A stretch of 45,666 bases of DNA from Bacillota bacterium (lineage in GTDB: Bacteria; Bacillota; Clostridia; Acetivibrionales; DTU013), in contig JAEZCA010000019.1 of assembly GCA_023412665.1 (NCBI GenBank), positions 1 to 45,666 on the forward strand. Direction: 5' to 3'. The notes beneath the pieces were generated by a model. It worked only from the letters and a program-made list of their open reading frames with translations, was not told the origin of the DNA and made no database searches. Made by a program: the position numbers and the translations under genes. Positions 32,405 to 39,736 of this stretch are shown in pieces (the first letter of the stretch is position 1; each line of letters opens with the position of its first letter).

Positions 32405-33802
32405 ATGGGCAGAGTAAAGATTACTGAAACCGTACTTAGGGATGCTCATCAGTCGCTGATTGCAACAAGGATGTCCACTGATGACATATTACCAATAGTT
32501 GAAAAGCTCGACGATATAGGCTACCACTCTCTCGAATGCTGGGGAGGAGCTACATTTGACTCATGCTTGCGCTTTTTGAATGAGGATCCGTGGGAAAGGC
32601 TGAGAAAGATCAAGGCTAAAGCAAAGAAAACCAAGCTCCAAATGCTTCTGAGAGGACAGAATCTGCTGGGCTACAAGCATTATGCAGATGATGTGGTAAG
32701 ATATTTTGTACAGAAGTCTATTTATAACGGTGTAGATATAATTAGGATATTTGATGCATTGAATGATGTCAGAAATATCGAGGCTGCAATAAAGGCGTGC
32801 AAGAAGGAGGGCGGCCATGCCCAGGGTACGGTCAGCTACACTATCAGCCCTGTGCACAGCCTTGAGCTTTTCGTCAAGGATGCCCGCAGGCTCGAGGAAA
32901 TGGGAGCTGACAGTATCTGCATAAAGGATATGGCAGGCCTTTTAATACCGTATTCAGCTTACAGCCTGATAAAAGCACTTAAGGAAAACATAAAAATACC
33001 AATACAGCTGCATACGCATTATACCAGCGGTGTTGCGTCAATGACATACCTGAAGGCTATCGAAGCCGGTGTTGATGTGGTTGACTGCGCAATATCACCG
33101 ATGGCAATGGGTACATCACAGCCGCCGACAGAACCGATTGTAGCAACGCTGAAGGACACCGAGTTCGATACGGGACTGGATCTAGAAAAGCTCAGTGAGA
33201 TAGCTGAATATTTCAGACCAATAAAAGAAAAGTATGTACAGACAGGTCTTCTTGATATAAAGGTCATGGGAGTAGATGTAAATACACTGATATACCAGGT
33301 GCCCGGCGGCATGCTTTCAAACCTTGTATCGCAGCTGAAGCAGGCCGGCAAATCTGACAAGTTTGAGGAAGTGTTGAGGGAAGTCCCAAGAGTAAGGGAA
33401 GATTTCGGCTATCCTCCGCTGGTCACACCTACAAGCCAAATAGTCGGGACACAGGCTGTTATGAATGTTATAACAGGTGAAAGATATAAAATGGTTCCAA
33501 AGGAGTCAAAGGCACTTGTTAAAGGTGAATATGGAAAGACTCCCGCTCCAATACCGGAAAATATCAAAAAGAAAATACTCGGAGATGAGGAGCAGATCAC
33601 CTGCAGGCCTGCAGATCTCATTGAGCCCGAGCTGGACAATATTAGAAAGCAGATCGGCCAATATATCGAGCAGGATGAAGATGTGCTTTCATATGCACTG
33701 TTCCCGCAGGTTGCCGAGAATTTCTTCAAGCAGCGCCAGGCTGAGAAGTATAAGATCGACAGCAACATGGTGAACTACGAGTTCCGCACACATCCAGTGT
33801 AA
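32405..33802 (+). CDS. Pyruvate/oxaloacetate carboxyltransferase subunit (5S type)
   Basis: 465 residues from ATG 32405, behind a full AAGGAGGTCC. The frame open from 32360 overlaps the carrier gene and is not needed. The HMGL-like barrel shows ITETVLRDAHQSLIATRM with the metal-binding Asp, CWGGATFDSCLRFLNEDPWERLR, the carboxylated lysine in SICIKDMAGLLIPY and the two histidines in QLHTHYTSG. The PYC/OADA domain follows (GVDVNTLIYQVPGGMLSNLVSQL, PLVTPTSQIVGTQAVMNV). It transfers the carboxyl between biotin and pyruvate/oxaloacetate and binds a divalent metal. Lacking its own biotin domain, it depends on the separate carrier. Confidence 0.93.
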   Translation: MGRVKITETVLRDAHQSLIATRMSTDDILPIVEKLDDIGYHSLECWGGATFDSCLRFLNEDPWERLRKIKAKAKKTKLQMLLRGQNLLGYKHYADDVVRYFVQKSIYNGVDIIRIFDALNDVRNIEAAIKACKKEGGHAQGTVSYTISPVHSLELFVKDARRLEEMGADSICIKDMAGLLIPYSAYSLIKALKENIKIPIQLHTHYTSGVASMTYLKAIEAGVDVVDCAISPMAMGTSQPPTEPIVATLKDTEFDTGLDLEKLSEIAEYFRPIKEKYVQTGLLDIKVMGVDVNTLIYQVPGGMLSNLVSQLKQAGKSDKFEEVLREVPRVREDFGYPPLVTPTSQIVGTQAVMNVITGERYKMVPKESKALVKGEYGKTPAPIPENIKKKILGDEEQITCRPADLIEPELDNIRKQIGQYIEQDEDVLSYALFPQVAENFFKQRQAEKYKIDSNMVNYEFRTHPV

Positions 33803-33829
33803 TCGGTAAAGGGGCACTAATCAGCCAAT

Positions 33830-33889
33830 AAGGGACATTTCCCGAGCCTTGCTTCAGAGATGGGCTAGCGCGGGAAGTGTCCCTTTTAC
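33830..33889. repeat. GGGACAT-armed hairpin element, also a convergent terminator
   Basis: AAGGGACATTTCCCG (33830-33844) pairs with CGGGAAGTGTCCCTT (33871-33885) over 15 positions with one G-T, with an inner GAGCC/GGGCT partial stem and a TTTT tail. It ends the plus-strand 5S gene and lies inside the 3' end of the minus-strand gene. The arm AAGGGACATT differs by one base from the arm AAGGGGACATT at 37384, suggesting a dispersed REP or MITE-like family. Confidence 0.7.
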
Positions 33890-34531
33890 GCTATCACATT
33901 TTTCATGAAGGTAGACGTAGTTCTCCCGGTTGCTGACAAATCTGATAACCTTTACCTCACTGTGGGGCTTGATATGCCTGCCGCATTTCATACATGTAAA
34001 GGAAGAGGCGCACATCCCCGCATATGTTATTTCAGGAACGGCGGTTTCGATCTGTTGCCAGCTTTTCCAACCAACCTTGCACAGCTTAATTCTGTTGTCA
34101 AAATCGGCATATACCCATCTAAGCAGCTTATGAAAATGGAAAGGGTATTTTGTGTATTTGATATACTGCCATGGAAGCCCAAGCCTCTCGGTATACAGCT
34201 CAAAGTTTTTTTCAACTATTTCCTGTACTCTTCCCGTGATCTGTGTCGAATACCAATGATAGCCATTATTTTCAAGCCATATTTTCAGACGCTCAAACAT
34301 ATAGCCTCTGCATATCTCAATCATTTCTCCCTTTGACGGCTTCAGGCTTTTTATTGCATATGAGGCAATGTTAACGACCTCGTCAAGGTAAATTTTCTTT
34401 TTAAAGTTTTCCTTATTATATAATTCAACAGGAATTATGTCGAAATAGTATTCATTTGTCTCAGGCCTGAAAATGCCAATGCAGGTACCTCCTACAAAAC
34501 TTCCGCTTCCGGCATCATCGATCTGAAGCAT
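33854..34531 (-). CDS. Conserved clostridial protein of unknown function with zinc-ribbon-like tail
   Basis: 225 residues, ATG at 34531 (minus) behind AGGAGGTTAT. It opens MLQIDDAGSGSFVGGT, followed by FRPETNEYYFDIIPVELYN, a block with EICRGYMFERLKIWLE, and YPFHFHKLLRWVYADFDNRIKLCKVGWKSW. Near the end CMKCGRHIKPHSEV ... YLHEKC gives four cysteine/histidine ligands for a probable zinc site. The acidic LQIDDAGSGS opening and later conserved acids hint at a nuclease-like fold, but I cannot assign a family. The last ten residues (GTLPALAHL) are encoded by the 33830 hairpin, so the original C terminus may have been altered. It converges on the transcarboxylase operon. Confidence 0.75.
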   Translation of the reverse strand: MLQIDDAGSGSFVGGTCIGIFRPETNEYYFDIIPVELYNKENFKKKIYLDEVVNIASYAIKSLKPSKGEMIEICRGYMFERLKIWLENNGYHWYSTQITGRVQEIVEKNFELYTERLGLPWQYIKYTKYPFHFHKLLRWVYADFDNRIKLCKVGWKSWQQIETAVPEITYAGMCASSFTCMKCGRHIKPHSEVKVIRFVSNRENYVYLHEKCDSVKGTLPALAHL

Positions 34532-34712
34532 ATAACCTCCTGAGATTTTTCTGGTTTGTTTTATACTATGATTGACATGAAAAAGTAAAAAGATACAGGT
34601 TTGTCACTTTTGCAGGGACTTGATTTTTATCTTGCAAAACTGTAGTATAAAGATAGATTCAATGTTAACAAATACTATGATATATTGTGACTCAAAGTCA
34701 ATTGGAGGGTGC

Positions 34713-35609
34713 ATGGAAAGCAAAAACTATGACCTTATCAGCAGGATTAACAATAAAAGAAAAATGAGCAAGGGGCAAAAACTGATTGCAGAGTATATTA
34801 CCAACCATTACGAGAAAGCAGCTTTCATGACTGCAGCAAAACTCGGAGAGGTTGTCGGCGTCAGTGAATCCACTGTAGTCAGATTTGCGATCGAGCTGGG
34901 GTATGATGGCTATCCGAAAATGCAGAAGGTACTGCAGGAGATGATAAAGAGCAAGCTGACTGCGATACAGAGGATCGAGGTCTCATCAAGCAGGATCAAC
35001 GAGGAGAACATACTCAAGAGCGTATTACAGTCGGATATGGAAAAAATCAAGATCACAATGGAAGAGATCGATAATGAGGTGTTCAATTCAATAGTCGAGT
35101 GTATTTTGAATGCCAGAAAGATATATATACTCGGTGTAAGAAGCTCAGCACCGCTTGCAAGCTTCTTAGGCTTCTATTTCAATCTGATATTTGATAATGT
35201 AAGGCTGGTCCACACTACCAGTGTTAGTGAAATGTTCGAGCAGATCATTAGAGCATCGGAAGGCGATGTTGTAATAGGCATAAGCTTTCCAAGGTACTCC
35301 AAAAGGACTACTAAAGCCATGCAGTTTGTGAAGGATCAGGGCGCCAAAGTAATCGCAATAACCGACAGTGCAGAATCTCCTCTGGCAGACAGTGCTGACC
35401 ACTGTATTTTTGCCAGGAGTGATATGGCATCCTTCGTAGATTCTCTTGTAGCGCCTCTTAGTGTTATAAATGCGCTTATTGTTGCTTTAGGTATGAGGAA
35501 AAAGGAAAGTGTTTACAATATATTTGAGAAGCTTGAAAAAATATGGGACGAATATCAGGTGTATGAAAAATACGATATTATTGAGCCTCACAGGAAGGTG
35601 GACTATTGA
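34713..35609 (+). CDS. RpiR-family transcriptional regulator
   Basis: 298 residues from ATG 34713 (TTGGAGGGTGC upstream). The frame is open from 34620 but without a site. The N-terminal HTH_6 domain (SKGQKLIAEYITNHYEKAAFMTAAKLGEVVGVSESTVVRFAIELGYDGYPKMQKVLQ) is followed by a SIS sugar-phosphate-binding domain (KIYILGVRSSAPLASFLGFYFNLIF, GDVVIGISFPRYSKRTTKAMQFVKDQGAKVIAITDS). Such proteins repress or activate sugar and amino-sugar genes in response to sugar phosphates. The target here is unknown. Its stop overlaps the flavoprotein start by four bases, so they are co-transcribed. Confidence 0.92.
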   Translation: MESKNYDLISRINNKRKMSKGQKLIAEYITNHYEKAAFMTAAKLGEVVGVSESTVVRFAIELGYDGYPKMQKVLQEMIKSKLTAIQRIEVSSSRINEENILKSVLQSDMEKIKITMEEIDNEVFNSIVECILNARKIYILGVRSSAPLASFLGFYFNLIFDNVRLVHTTSVSEMFEQIIRASEGDVVIGISFPRYSKRTTKAMQFVKDQGAKVIAITDSAESPLADSADHCIFARSDMASFVDSLVAPLSVINALIVALGMRKKESVYNIFEKLEKIWDEYQVYEKYDIIEPHRKVDY

Positions 35610-36835
35610 AAAAAAGAGTCATAATAATCGGTGCAGGGGCGGCAGGGCTGCTGGCTGCAGGCAGGGCGGCGGAGCGGGGGCTTGATGTCCTGCTGCTCGA
35701 GAAAAACGACAGAGCGGGAAAGAAGCTAAGGATAACCGGAAAAGGCCGCTGCAACATTACAAATGATACTGATATCGAAGGGTTGATTCAGAACATTCCC
35801 GGAAACGGGAATTTTTTATACTCTTCTTTTTACACATTTTCAAATGAAGATCTGATGAACTTTCTGCGATCTGAAGGACTTGAAATAAAGACTGAAAGAG
35901 GCGGCAGAGTCTTTCCTGCATCGGACAATGCGAAAGATGTCATCACATTGCTGGTACGGTATGTCAAGAAAAATGGCGCTGAAATCAGATATGATTCTTC
36001 TGTTGAGTCAATTGAGGTGTCTGGAGGATCAGTTTCCGGAGTCAGACTGAAAAACGGTGATTTTATCGAAGGAAGCTCAGTAGTGCTTGCAACCGGCGGG
36101 GCATCCTATCCGGTCACAGGCTCAACGGGCGACGGTTATAGAATAGCAAGGCAGCTGGGGCATTCCATGACGGAACTGAAACCGTCCCTGGTTCCGCTTC
36201 TTGCTGCCGAAAAATGGGTGGGAGCGCTTCAGGGACTTTCTCTTAAGAATATTTCAATAACCATACTTGATAAAAAGCGAAAGAAAATATATGAGGATTT
36301 CGGAGAAATGCTCTTTACTCATTTCGGAGTATCAGGACCTGTTATTCTCAGTGCCAGCAGGCACATAATGCAGTATAGCTACAGGGATGTTTACCTGTCA
36401 ATAGACCTTAAGCCTGCGCTGAGTGAAGAAACCCTCGACGCAAGGATTCAAAGGGATTTCGAAAAGTATTCCAGAAAGCAGTTTAAGAACAGTCTTGATG
36501 ATTTGCTTCCTCAAAAGCTGATACCTGTGATCATAGAATTATCAGGCATACACGAAGATAAGCCTGTAAATCAGATAACCAAAGCTGAAAGGAGAAAGCT
36601 GGTAGAGCTGTTGAAAGGTTTGACGCTGGAGATATGCGGTTCCAGGCCGATCAGCGAGGCTATAGTAACAGCAGGAGGCATTAGCACCGACGAGATAAAC
36701 CCTTCGACAATGGAATCAAAGCTCGTAAATGGTCTGTTTTTCGCCGGTGAGGTTATAGATGTGGATGGCTATACTGGAGGCTTCAACCTTACTATTGCCT
36801 TTTCGACCGGTTACCTGGCGGGATCGAGCTGCTAA
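35606..36835 (+). CDS. NAD(P)/FAD-dependent oxidoreductase, HI0933/BaiN family
   Basis: 409 residues. The start is TTG 35606, behind CAGGAAGGTGGACTA. The dinucleotide-binding motif KKRVIIIGAGAAGLLAAGRAAERGLDVLLLEKNDRAGKKLRITGKGRCNITND is the signature of the HI0933-like flavoproteins. VVLATGGASYPVTGSTGDGYRIARQLGH, LFTHFGVSGPVILSAS and the C-terminal NGLFFAGEVIDVDGYTGGFNLTIAFSTGYLAG confirm it. One member, BaiN, reduces bile-acid intermediates in gut clostridia, but most have no known substrate and none should be assumed here. It forms a unit with the upstream RpiR regulator. Confidence 0.9.
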   Translation: MKKRVIIIGAGAAGLLAAGRAAERGLDVLLLEKNDRAGKKLRITGKGRCNITNDTDIEGLIQNIPGNGNFLYSSFYTFSNEDLMNFLRSEGLEIKTERGGRVFPASDNAKDVITLLVRYVKKNGAEIRYDSSVESIEVSGGSVSGVRLKNGDFIEGSSVVLATGGASYPVTGSTGDGYRIARQLGHSMTELKPSLVPLLAAEKWVGALQGLSLKNISITILDKKRKKIYEDFGEMLFTHFGVSGPVILSASRHIMQYSYRDVYLSIDLKPALSEETLDARIQRDFEKYSRKQFKNSLDDLLPQKLIPVIIELSGIHEDKPVNQITKAERRKLVELLKGLTLEICGSRPISEAIVTAGGISTDEINPSTMESKLVNGLFFAGEVIDVDGYTGGFNLTIAFSTGYLAGSSC

Positions 36836-36894
36836 GGTATTATACCTGGCTGAAAGTACATACTAAAGATATTAGAAAAATTTGGAGAGATGAT

Positions 36895-37380
36895 ATGGAA
36901 ACGGTTGCAAACAAAACAGCAGAAGGTGCTGAAAAAAGCGAAACAATAAAGCACAGGGCCGCAGAACTAGTGGAAAGATTACTAAAGCTGACTTTTTTGA
37001 TATCATTCATCGTGCTTATATTATCTCAGGCAGTTCTGACGGATCCTTCAATCAGAGCTGCTTTCAACAAGGATGCATCTGACGGAGCAGCTCTTGGATC
37101 CGAAGCGTACCTGTTCGAGCAATGTAAAATGGAGCTTAAGCTAAACAACATCGAGTATTGCCCTGAACTCAAGGTTATGGTAAATGGTGATGAAACAGAG
37201 GCATTTTTCAATGATACAGTACTGCTTGAATTAAAGGAAGGCGATGTCGTTGAGCTCGATGCAAGCATGCTCCTGATTTCTGCAGACGTCCAGATCACAG
37301 CTGTCACCAGTAATATATCAGAGCTGCTGGGAAGAACCTTTTCAGTATCAGGTGGCATAGTCAAAGTAGCAGTTGTGTAA
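36895..37380 (+). CDS. Small single-span membrane protein of unknown function
   Basis: 161 residues, ATG 36895 behind TTGGAGAGATGAT. The N-terminal 28 residues are charged and cytoplasmic-looking. One helix follows (LLKLTFLISFIVLILSQAVL, about 30-49). The outer domain of about 110 residues looks beta-rich (LKVMVNGDETEAFFNDTVLLELKEGDVVELDASMLL) and is acidic. There are two cysteines (CKMEL and YCPEL). I do not recognise the family. It may complete the rpiR-flavoprotein unit, being 59 bases after it, and is closely followed by a hairpin element. Confidence 0.75.
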   Translation: METVANKTAEGAEKSETIKHRAAELVERLLKLTFLISFIVLILSQAVLTDPSIRAAFNKDASDGAALGSEAYLFEQCKMELKLNNIEYCPELKVMVNGDETEAFFNDTVLLELKEGDVVELDASMLLISADVQITAVTSNISELLGRTFSVSGGIVKVAVV

Positions 37381-37383
37381 GGA

Positions 37384-37460
37384 AAGGGGACATTCCTCGG
37401 TAAGAGGTATTCCTGATTGCAGTTGATAAATCAATGCAAGTAGTTTAGTAATGTCCCCTT
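37384..37460. repeat. REP/MITE-like hairpin element
   Basis: Perfect 11-bp arms AAGGGGACATT (37384-37394) and AATGTCCCCTT (37450-37460) enclose two smaller hairpins, CCTC/GAGG and TTGAT/ATCAA. There is no T-run. Arms resemble those of the hairpin at 33830-33885. It lies between the membrane protein gene and the next promoter. Confidence 0.6.
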
Positions 37461-37468
37461 AAAATATA

Positions 37469-37497
37469 TTGTACAATTAGTGTTATTCTTATATAAT
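37469..37497 (+). promoter_or_regulatory. Promoter of the hutP-aroH-cmk-plsC-ispH/rpsA operon
   Basis: TTGTAC (37469-37474), 17-base spacer, TATAAT (37492-37497). The expected start near 37504 gives a leader of about 137 bases containing the structured region at 37547-37616. Confidence 0.65.
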
Positions 37498-37546
37498 ATA
37501 CGAAGAAGTTTTTGAACAATGTCACAGTCCCAATCCTCTATACGTA

Positions 37547-37616
37547 TTTTCAGCCCTTCAGGCTGAAAAACGCTTGGTGGGTCGCCCGTAGCGAGGGGGT
37601 ATGGAGGTTTGCCCCC
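37547..37616 (+). promoter_or_regulatory. Structured leader or dispersed repeat before the hutP-like gene
   Basis: Three stems in a row: TTTTCAGCC/GGCTGAAAA (perfect 9 bp, 37547-37569), CGCT/AGCG, and GGGGG/CCCCC (37595-37616) whose loop contains GGAGG. It lies 25 bases before the start codon. No T-run follows. It could be a leader RNA bound by the HutP-like product or a dispersed palindromic repeat. Confidence 0.45.
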
Positions 37617-37640
37617 ATTGAAAATTGAAAGGGAAAAACA

Positions 37641-38069
37641 ATGACAGACAGCACTGCAAGAGAATACGGGAGCAGAGATATTGCCGCCGCTTCGATGAAA
37701 ATTGCACTTACATATGACAGAAACGAAGAAAAGCAACTGCAAACTGAGTATGCAAAGCTTGGTATACGCACTGCTGCTGTGGACTACGGGGGAGAGTTTA
37801 TCAATTCCGTAATGAAAATAATTGAAAGAGCGGTGGTATCTTCTAAAAGAGAAGGAGTCATACAGGAGTGCCATGTAGAAGAGGGCGCAGTCGCCGGAGC
37901 TACAAGGGAAGCGCTGACGCAGATAATGCCAAAGGCACTCGGACTCAATGTAGGCGGGAAAATTGGAATAGCACGCTATAAAAATCATATCAGCGTTTCA
38001 ATATTTTTCGGCATAGGTCTGCTGCATTTGAATGAAGTGGCAATAGGGCTCGGACACAGGGTGGTGTAG
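37641..38069 (+). CDS. hutP: HutP-family RNA-binding protein
   Basis: 142 residues, ATG 37641 behind GAAAGGGAAAAAC. HutP of Bacillus is a histidine- and Mg-dependent antiterminator of the hut operon. Clostridial homologues of this length show the same core seen here: ALTYDRNEEKQLQTEYAKLGIRTAAVDYGGEFINSVMKIIERA, then REGVIQECHVEEGAVAGATREAL and GLNVGGKIGIARYKNHISVSIFFGIGLLHLNEVAIGLGHR. The conserved HVEEGAVAGATREAL contains likely metal and ligand residues. No hut genes are nearby. Instead aroH starts two bases after the stop, so the regulated process may differ from histidine use. Confidence 0.85.
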   Translation: MTDSTAREYGSRDIAAASMKIALTYDRNEEKQLQTEYAKLGIRTAAVDYGGEFINSVMKIIERAVVSSKREGVIQECHVEEGAVAGATREALTQIMPKALGLNVGGKIGIARYKNHISVSIFFGIGLLHLNEVAIGLGHRVV

Positions 38070-38071
38070 CT

Positions 38072-38431
38072 ATGGTGAGAGCTATAAGGGGAGCCACGAC
38101 AATCAATGAGAACAGTGCTGACGCGATCTATTCAGCCACGGCCGAGCTTTTAAAAGAAATGATATCACAGAACGGGCTGAACAAAGAGGATATAATAAGC
38201 ATAATTTTTTCAGTGACATCAGATATCAGTGCAGCTTTCCCCGCTGTTGCAGCAAGGCAAATGGGCTGGACAAAAACTGCGATGATGTGTACATATGAGA
38301 TAGATGTTCCCGGAAGCCTGAAAAAATGTATAAGAATAATGATGCACATAGAAACAGGAAAAGAAAACGATGAATTGAAATATGTTTACCTCAGAGAAGC
38401 AAAGAGGTTAAGACCCGATATTGCGGAATAA
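38072..38431 (+). CDS. aroH: Chorismate mutase, AroH type
   Basis: 119 residues, ATG 38072, two bases after the hutP-like stop. It converts chorismate to prephenate for phenylalanine and tyrosine synthesis. The trimeric AroH fold shows VRAIRGATTINENSADAIYSATAELLKEM with the catalytic Arg near residue 6, IISIIFSVTSDISAAFPAVAARQMGW, and CIRIMMHIETG followed by KYVYLREAKRLRPD, matching the Bacillus enzyme in length and motifs. Pairing with cmk downstream is common in Firmicutes. Confidence 0.93.
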   Translation: MVRAIRGATTINENSADAIYSATAELLKEMISQNGLNKEDIISIIFSVTSDISAAFPAVAARQMGWTKTAMMCTYEIDVPGSLKKCIRIMMHIETGKENDELKYVYLREAKRLRPDIAE

Positions 38432-38462
38432 AACAAGCAAACGGAGGACTGACACTGACACA

Positions 38463-39146
38463 ATGATCAACATTGCAATAGACGGACCGGCAGGAGCCGG
38501 AAAAAGCACAATCGCCAAAGCCATATCCCGCATATTGGGAATCGTATATCTCGATACTGGTGCAATGTATCGTACAGTCGCCCTTAAAGCCATAAGATCC
38601 GGGTTGGATACACTGGATGAAGCAGGGCTGGCGACATTGGTCAGGGATATTGACATTCGGATTGAATACAAGGATAATGAACAAAGGATATTTCTTGATG
38701 GAGATGAAGTTACAGGATTGATAAGAACTCCTGAGGTTTCCATCGGAGCCTCAAATGTTGCAGTTATACCAGCAGTCAGGATAAAGATGGTAGAGCTGCA
38801 AAGGGACATCGCCCATGACAACGATGTAGTCATGGATGGCAGGGATATAGGGACCTATGTGCTGCCAGATGCTAATTTCAAGTTCTTTTTGACAGCATCT
38901 CTTGATGAGAGGGCTAAAAGAAGATACATTGAAATGCTTTCAAAGGGCATGACAGATGTAGATTATGAGGAAGTAAAGAAGGATATTGCCTTCAGGGATA
39001 AGAATGACAGTTCAAGAGCTTTCGCACCTTTATCCAAGGCTCCTGACGCAATGGAAATAGATACGACCGGCCTTGAGCCCCAGGAGGTCATAAGGATCAT
39101 TCTGGATAAGATCGAAACCAATGGAGCAGATGGTGCTGATAAATGA
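38463..39146 (+). CDS. cmk: Cytidylate kinase
   Basis: 227 residues from ATG 38463. The GGAGG at 38443-38447 is rather far, and an in-frame TTG at 38421 overlaps aroH. It phosphorylates CMP and dCMP. The P-loop DGPAGAGKST (about residues 7-16) opens the protein, followed by YLDTGAMYRTVALKAI, GRDIGTYVLPDANFKFFLTASLDERAKRRY and RDKNDSSRAFAPLSKAPDAMEIDTTGL, all standard for Cmk. It overlaps plsC by four bases. Confidence 0.94.
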   Translation: MINIAIDGPAGAGKSTIAKAISRILGIVYLDTGAMYRTVALKAIRSGLDTLDEAGLATLVRDIDIRIEYKDNEQRIFLDGDEVTGLIRTPEVSIGASNVAVIPAVRIKMVELQRDIAHDNDVVMDGRDIGTYVLPDANFKFFLTASLDERAKRRYIEMLSKGMTDVDYEEVKKDIAFRDKNDSSRAFAPLSKAPDAMEIDTTGLEPQEVIRIILDKIETNGADGADK

Positions 39147-39736
39147 GAAAATTTGCCAGAATAATAACTAATATAGTGTTCAAGCTCTTCTTCAGGGTCG
39201 AGGTCGTCAATCCTGAAAAGGTGCCGGCAGAGGGTCCCGCACTATTGTGTGCGAACCACAATACGCTTTTGGATATGTTTTTTCTGGGTTTCAGACTGGA
39301 ACGATGGATATACTGGATGGCCAAGGAAGAATTGTTCAGGAACAGGATCACAGCCTATGTTCTGAGGAAACTGGGAGCATTCCCGATCAAAAGAGGTACA
39401 GGCGATGTGAGTTCCATAAAAAATGCATATAAGCTGCTGGAAGATAACAAGTTGGTCGGAATATTTCCCCATGGGACCAGAATAGATCCTTCCAATATTG
39501 AAACAATGAGGGTCAAGCCCGGCGCAGTAATGATAGCAGTTAACGCGGGAGTGCCGATAATACCGGCGACAGTATGCGGCAGCTACAAATTGTTCAGCAG
39601 GATGAAGGTTATATTCGGCGATCCGTTTTATATTGACAATCAGGATAAAGATAAAAAATTATCCAAGCAAGAAATGTCGGAATTGAGTAAAGATATTATA
39701 AGAAGAGTATATTCACTTTCGGAGGCCTACAGGTGA
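39143..39736 (+). CDS. plsC: 1-acyl-sn-glycerol-3-phosphate acyltransferase
   Basis: 197 residues, ATG 39143 overlapping the cmk stop. It adds the second acyl chain to lysophosphatidate in membrane lipid synthesis. The catalytic H-x4-D box is NHNTLLD (H39, D44), motif II reads GAFPIKRG, and GVPIIPATVCG matches motif IV. Motif III, normally FPEGTR, reads FPHGTR (108-113), replacing the usual glutamate with histidine. The first 20 residues (FARIITNIVFKLFFRV) are an amphipathic or membrane-associated helix. cmk-plsC-ispH order is a conserved clostridial cluster. The motif change may alter acceptor choice. Confidence 0.9.
   Translation: MRKFARIITNIVFKLFFRVEVVNPEKVPAEGPALLCANHNTLLDMFFLGFRLERWIYWMAKEELFRNRITAYVLRKLGAFPIKRGTGDVSSIKNAYKLLEDNKLVGIFPHGTRIDPSNIETMRVKPGAVMIAVNAGVPIIPATVCGSYKLFSRMKVIFGDPFYIDNQDKDKKLSKQEMSELSKDIIRRVYSLSEAYR

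Noticed and set aside
37547..37569. TTTTCAGCC/GGCTGAAAA hairpin considered as a terminator of the preceding unit
   Set aside because: It is followed by A residues on the plus strand, not T, and lies downstream of a good promoter, so it is more likely part of a leader.
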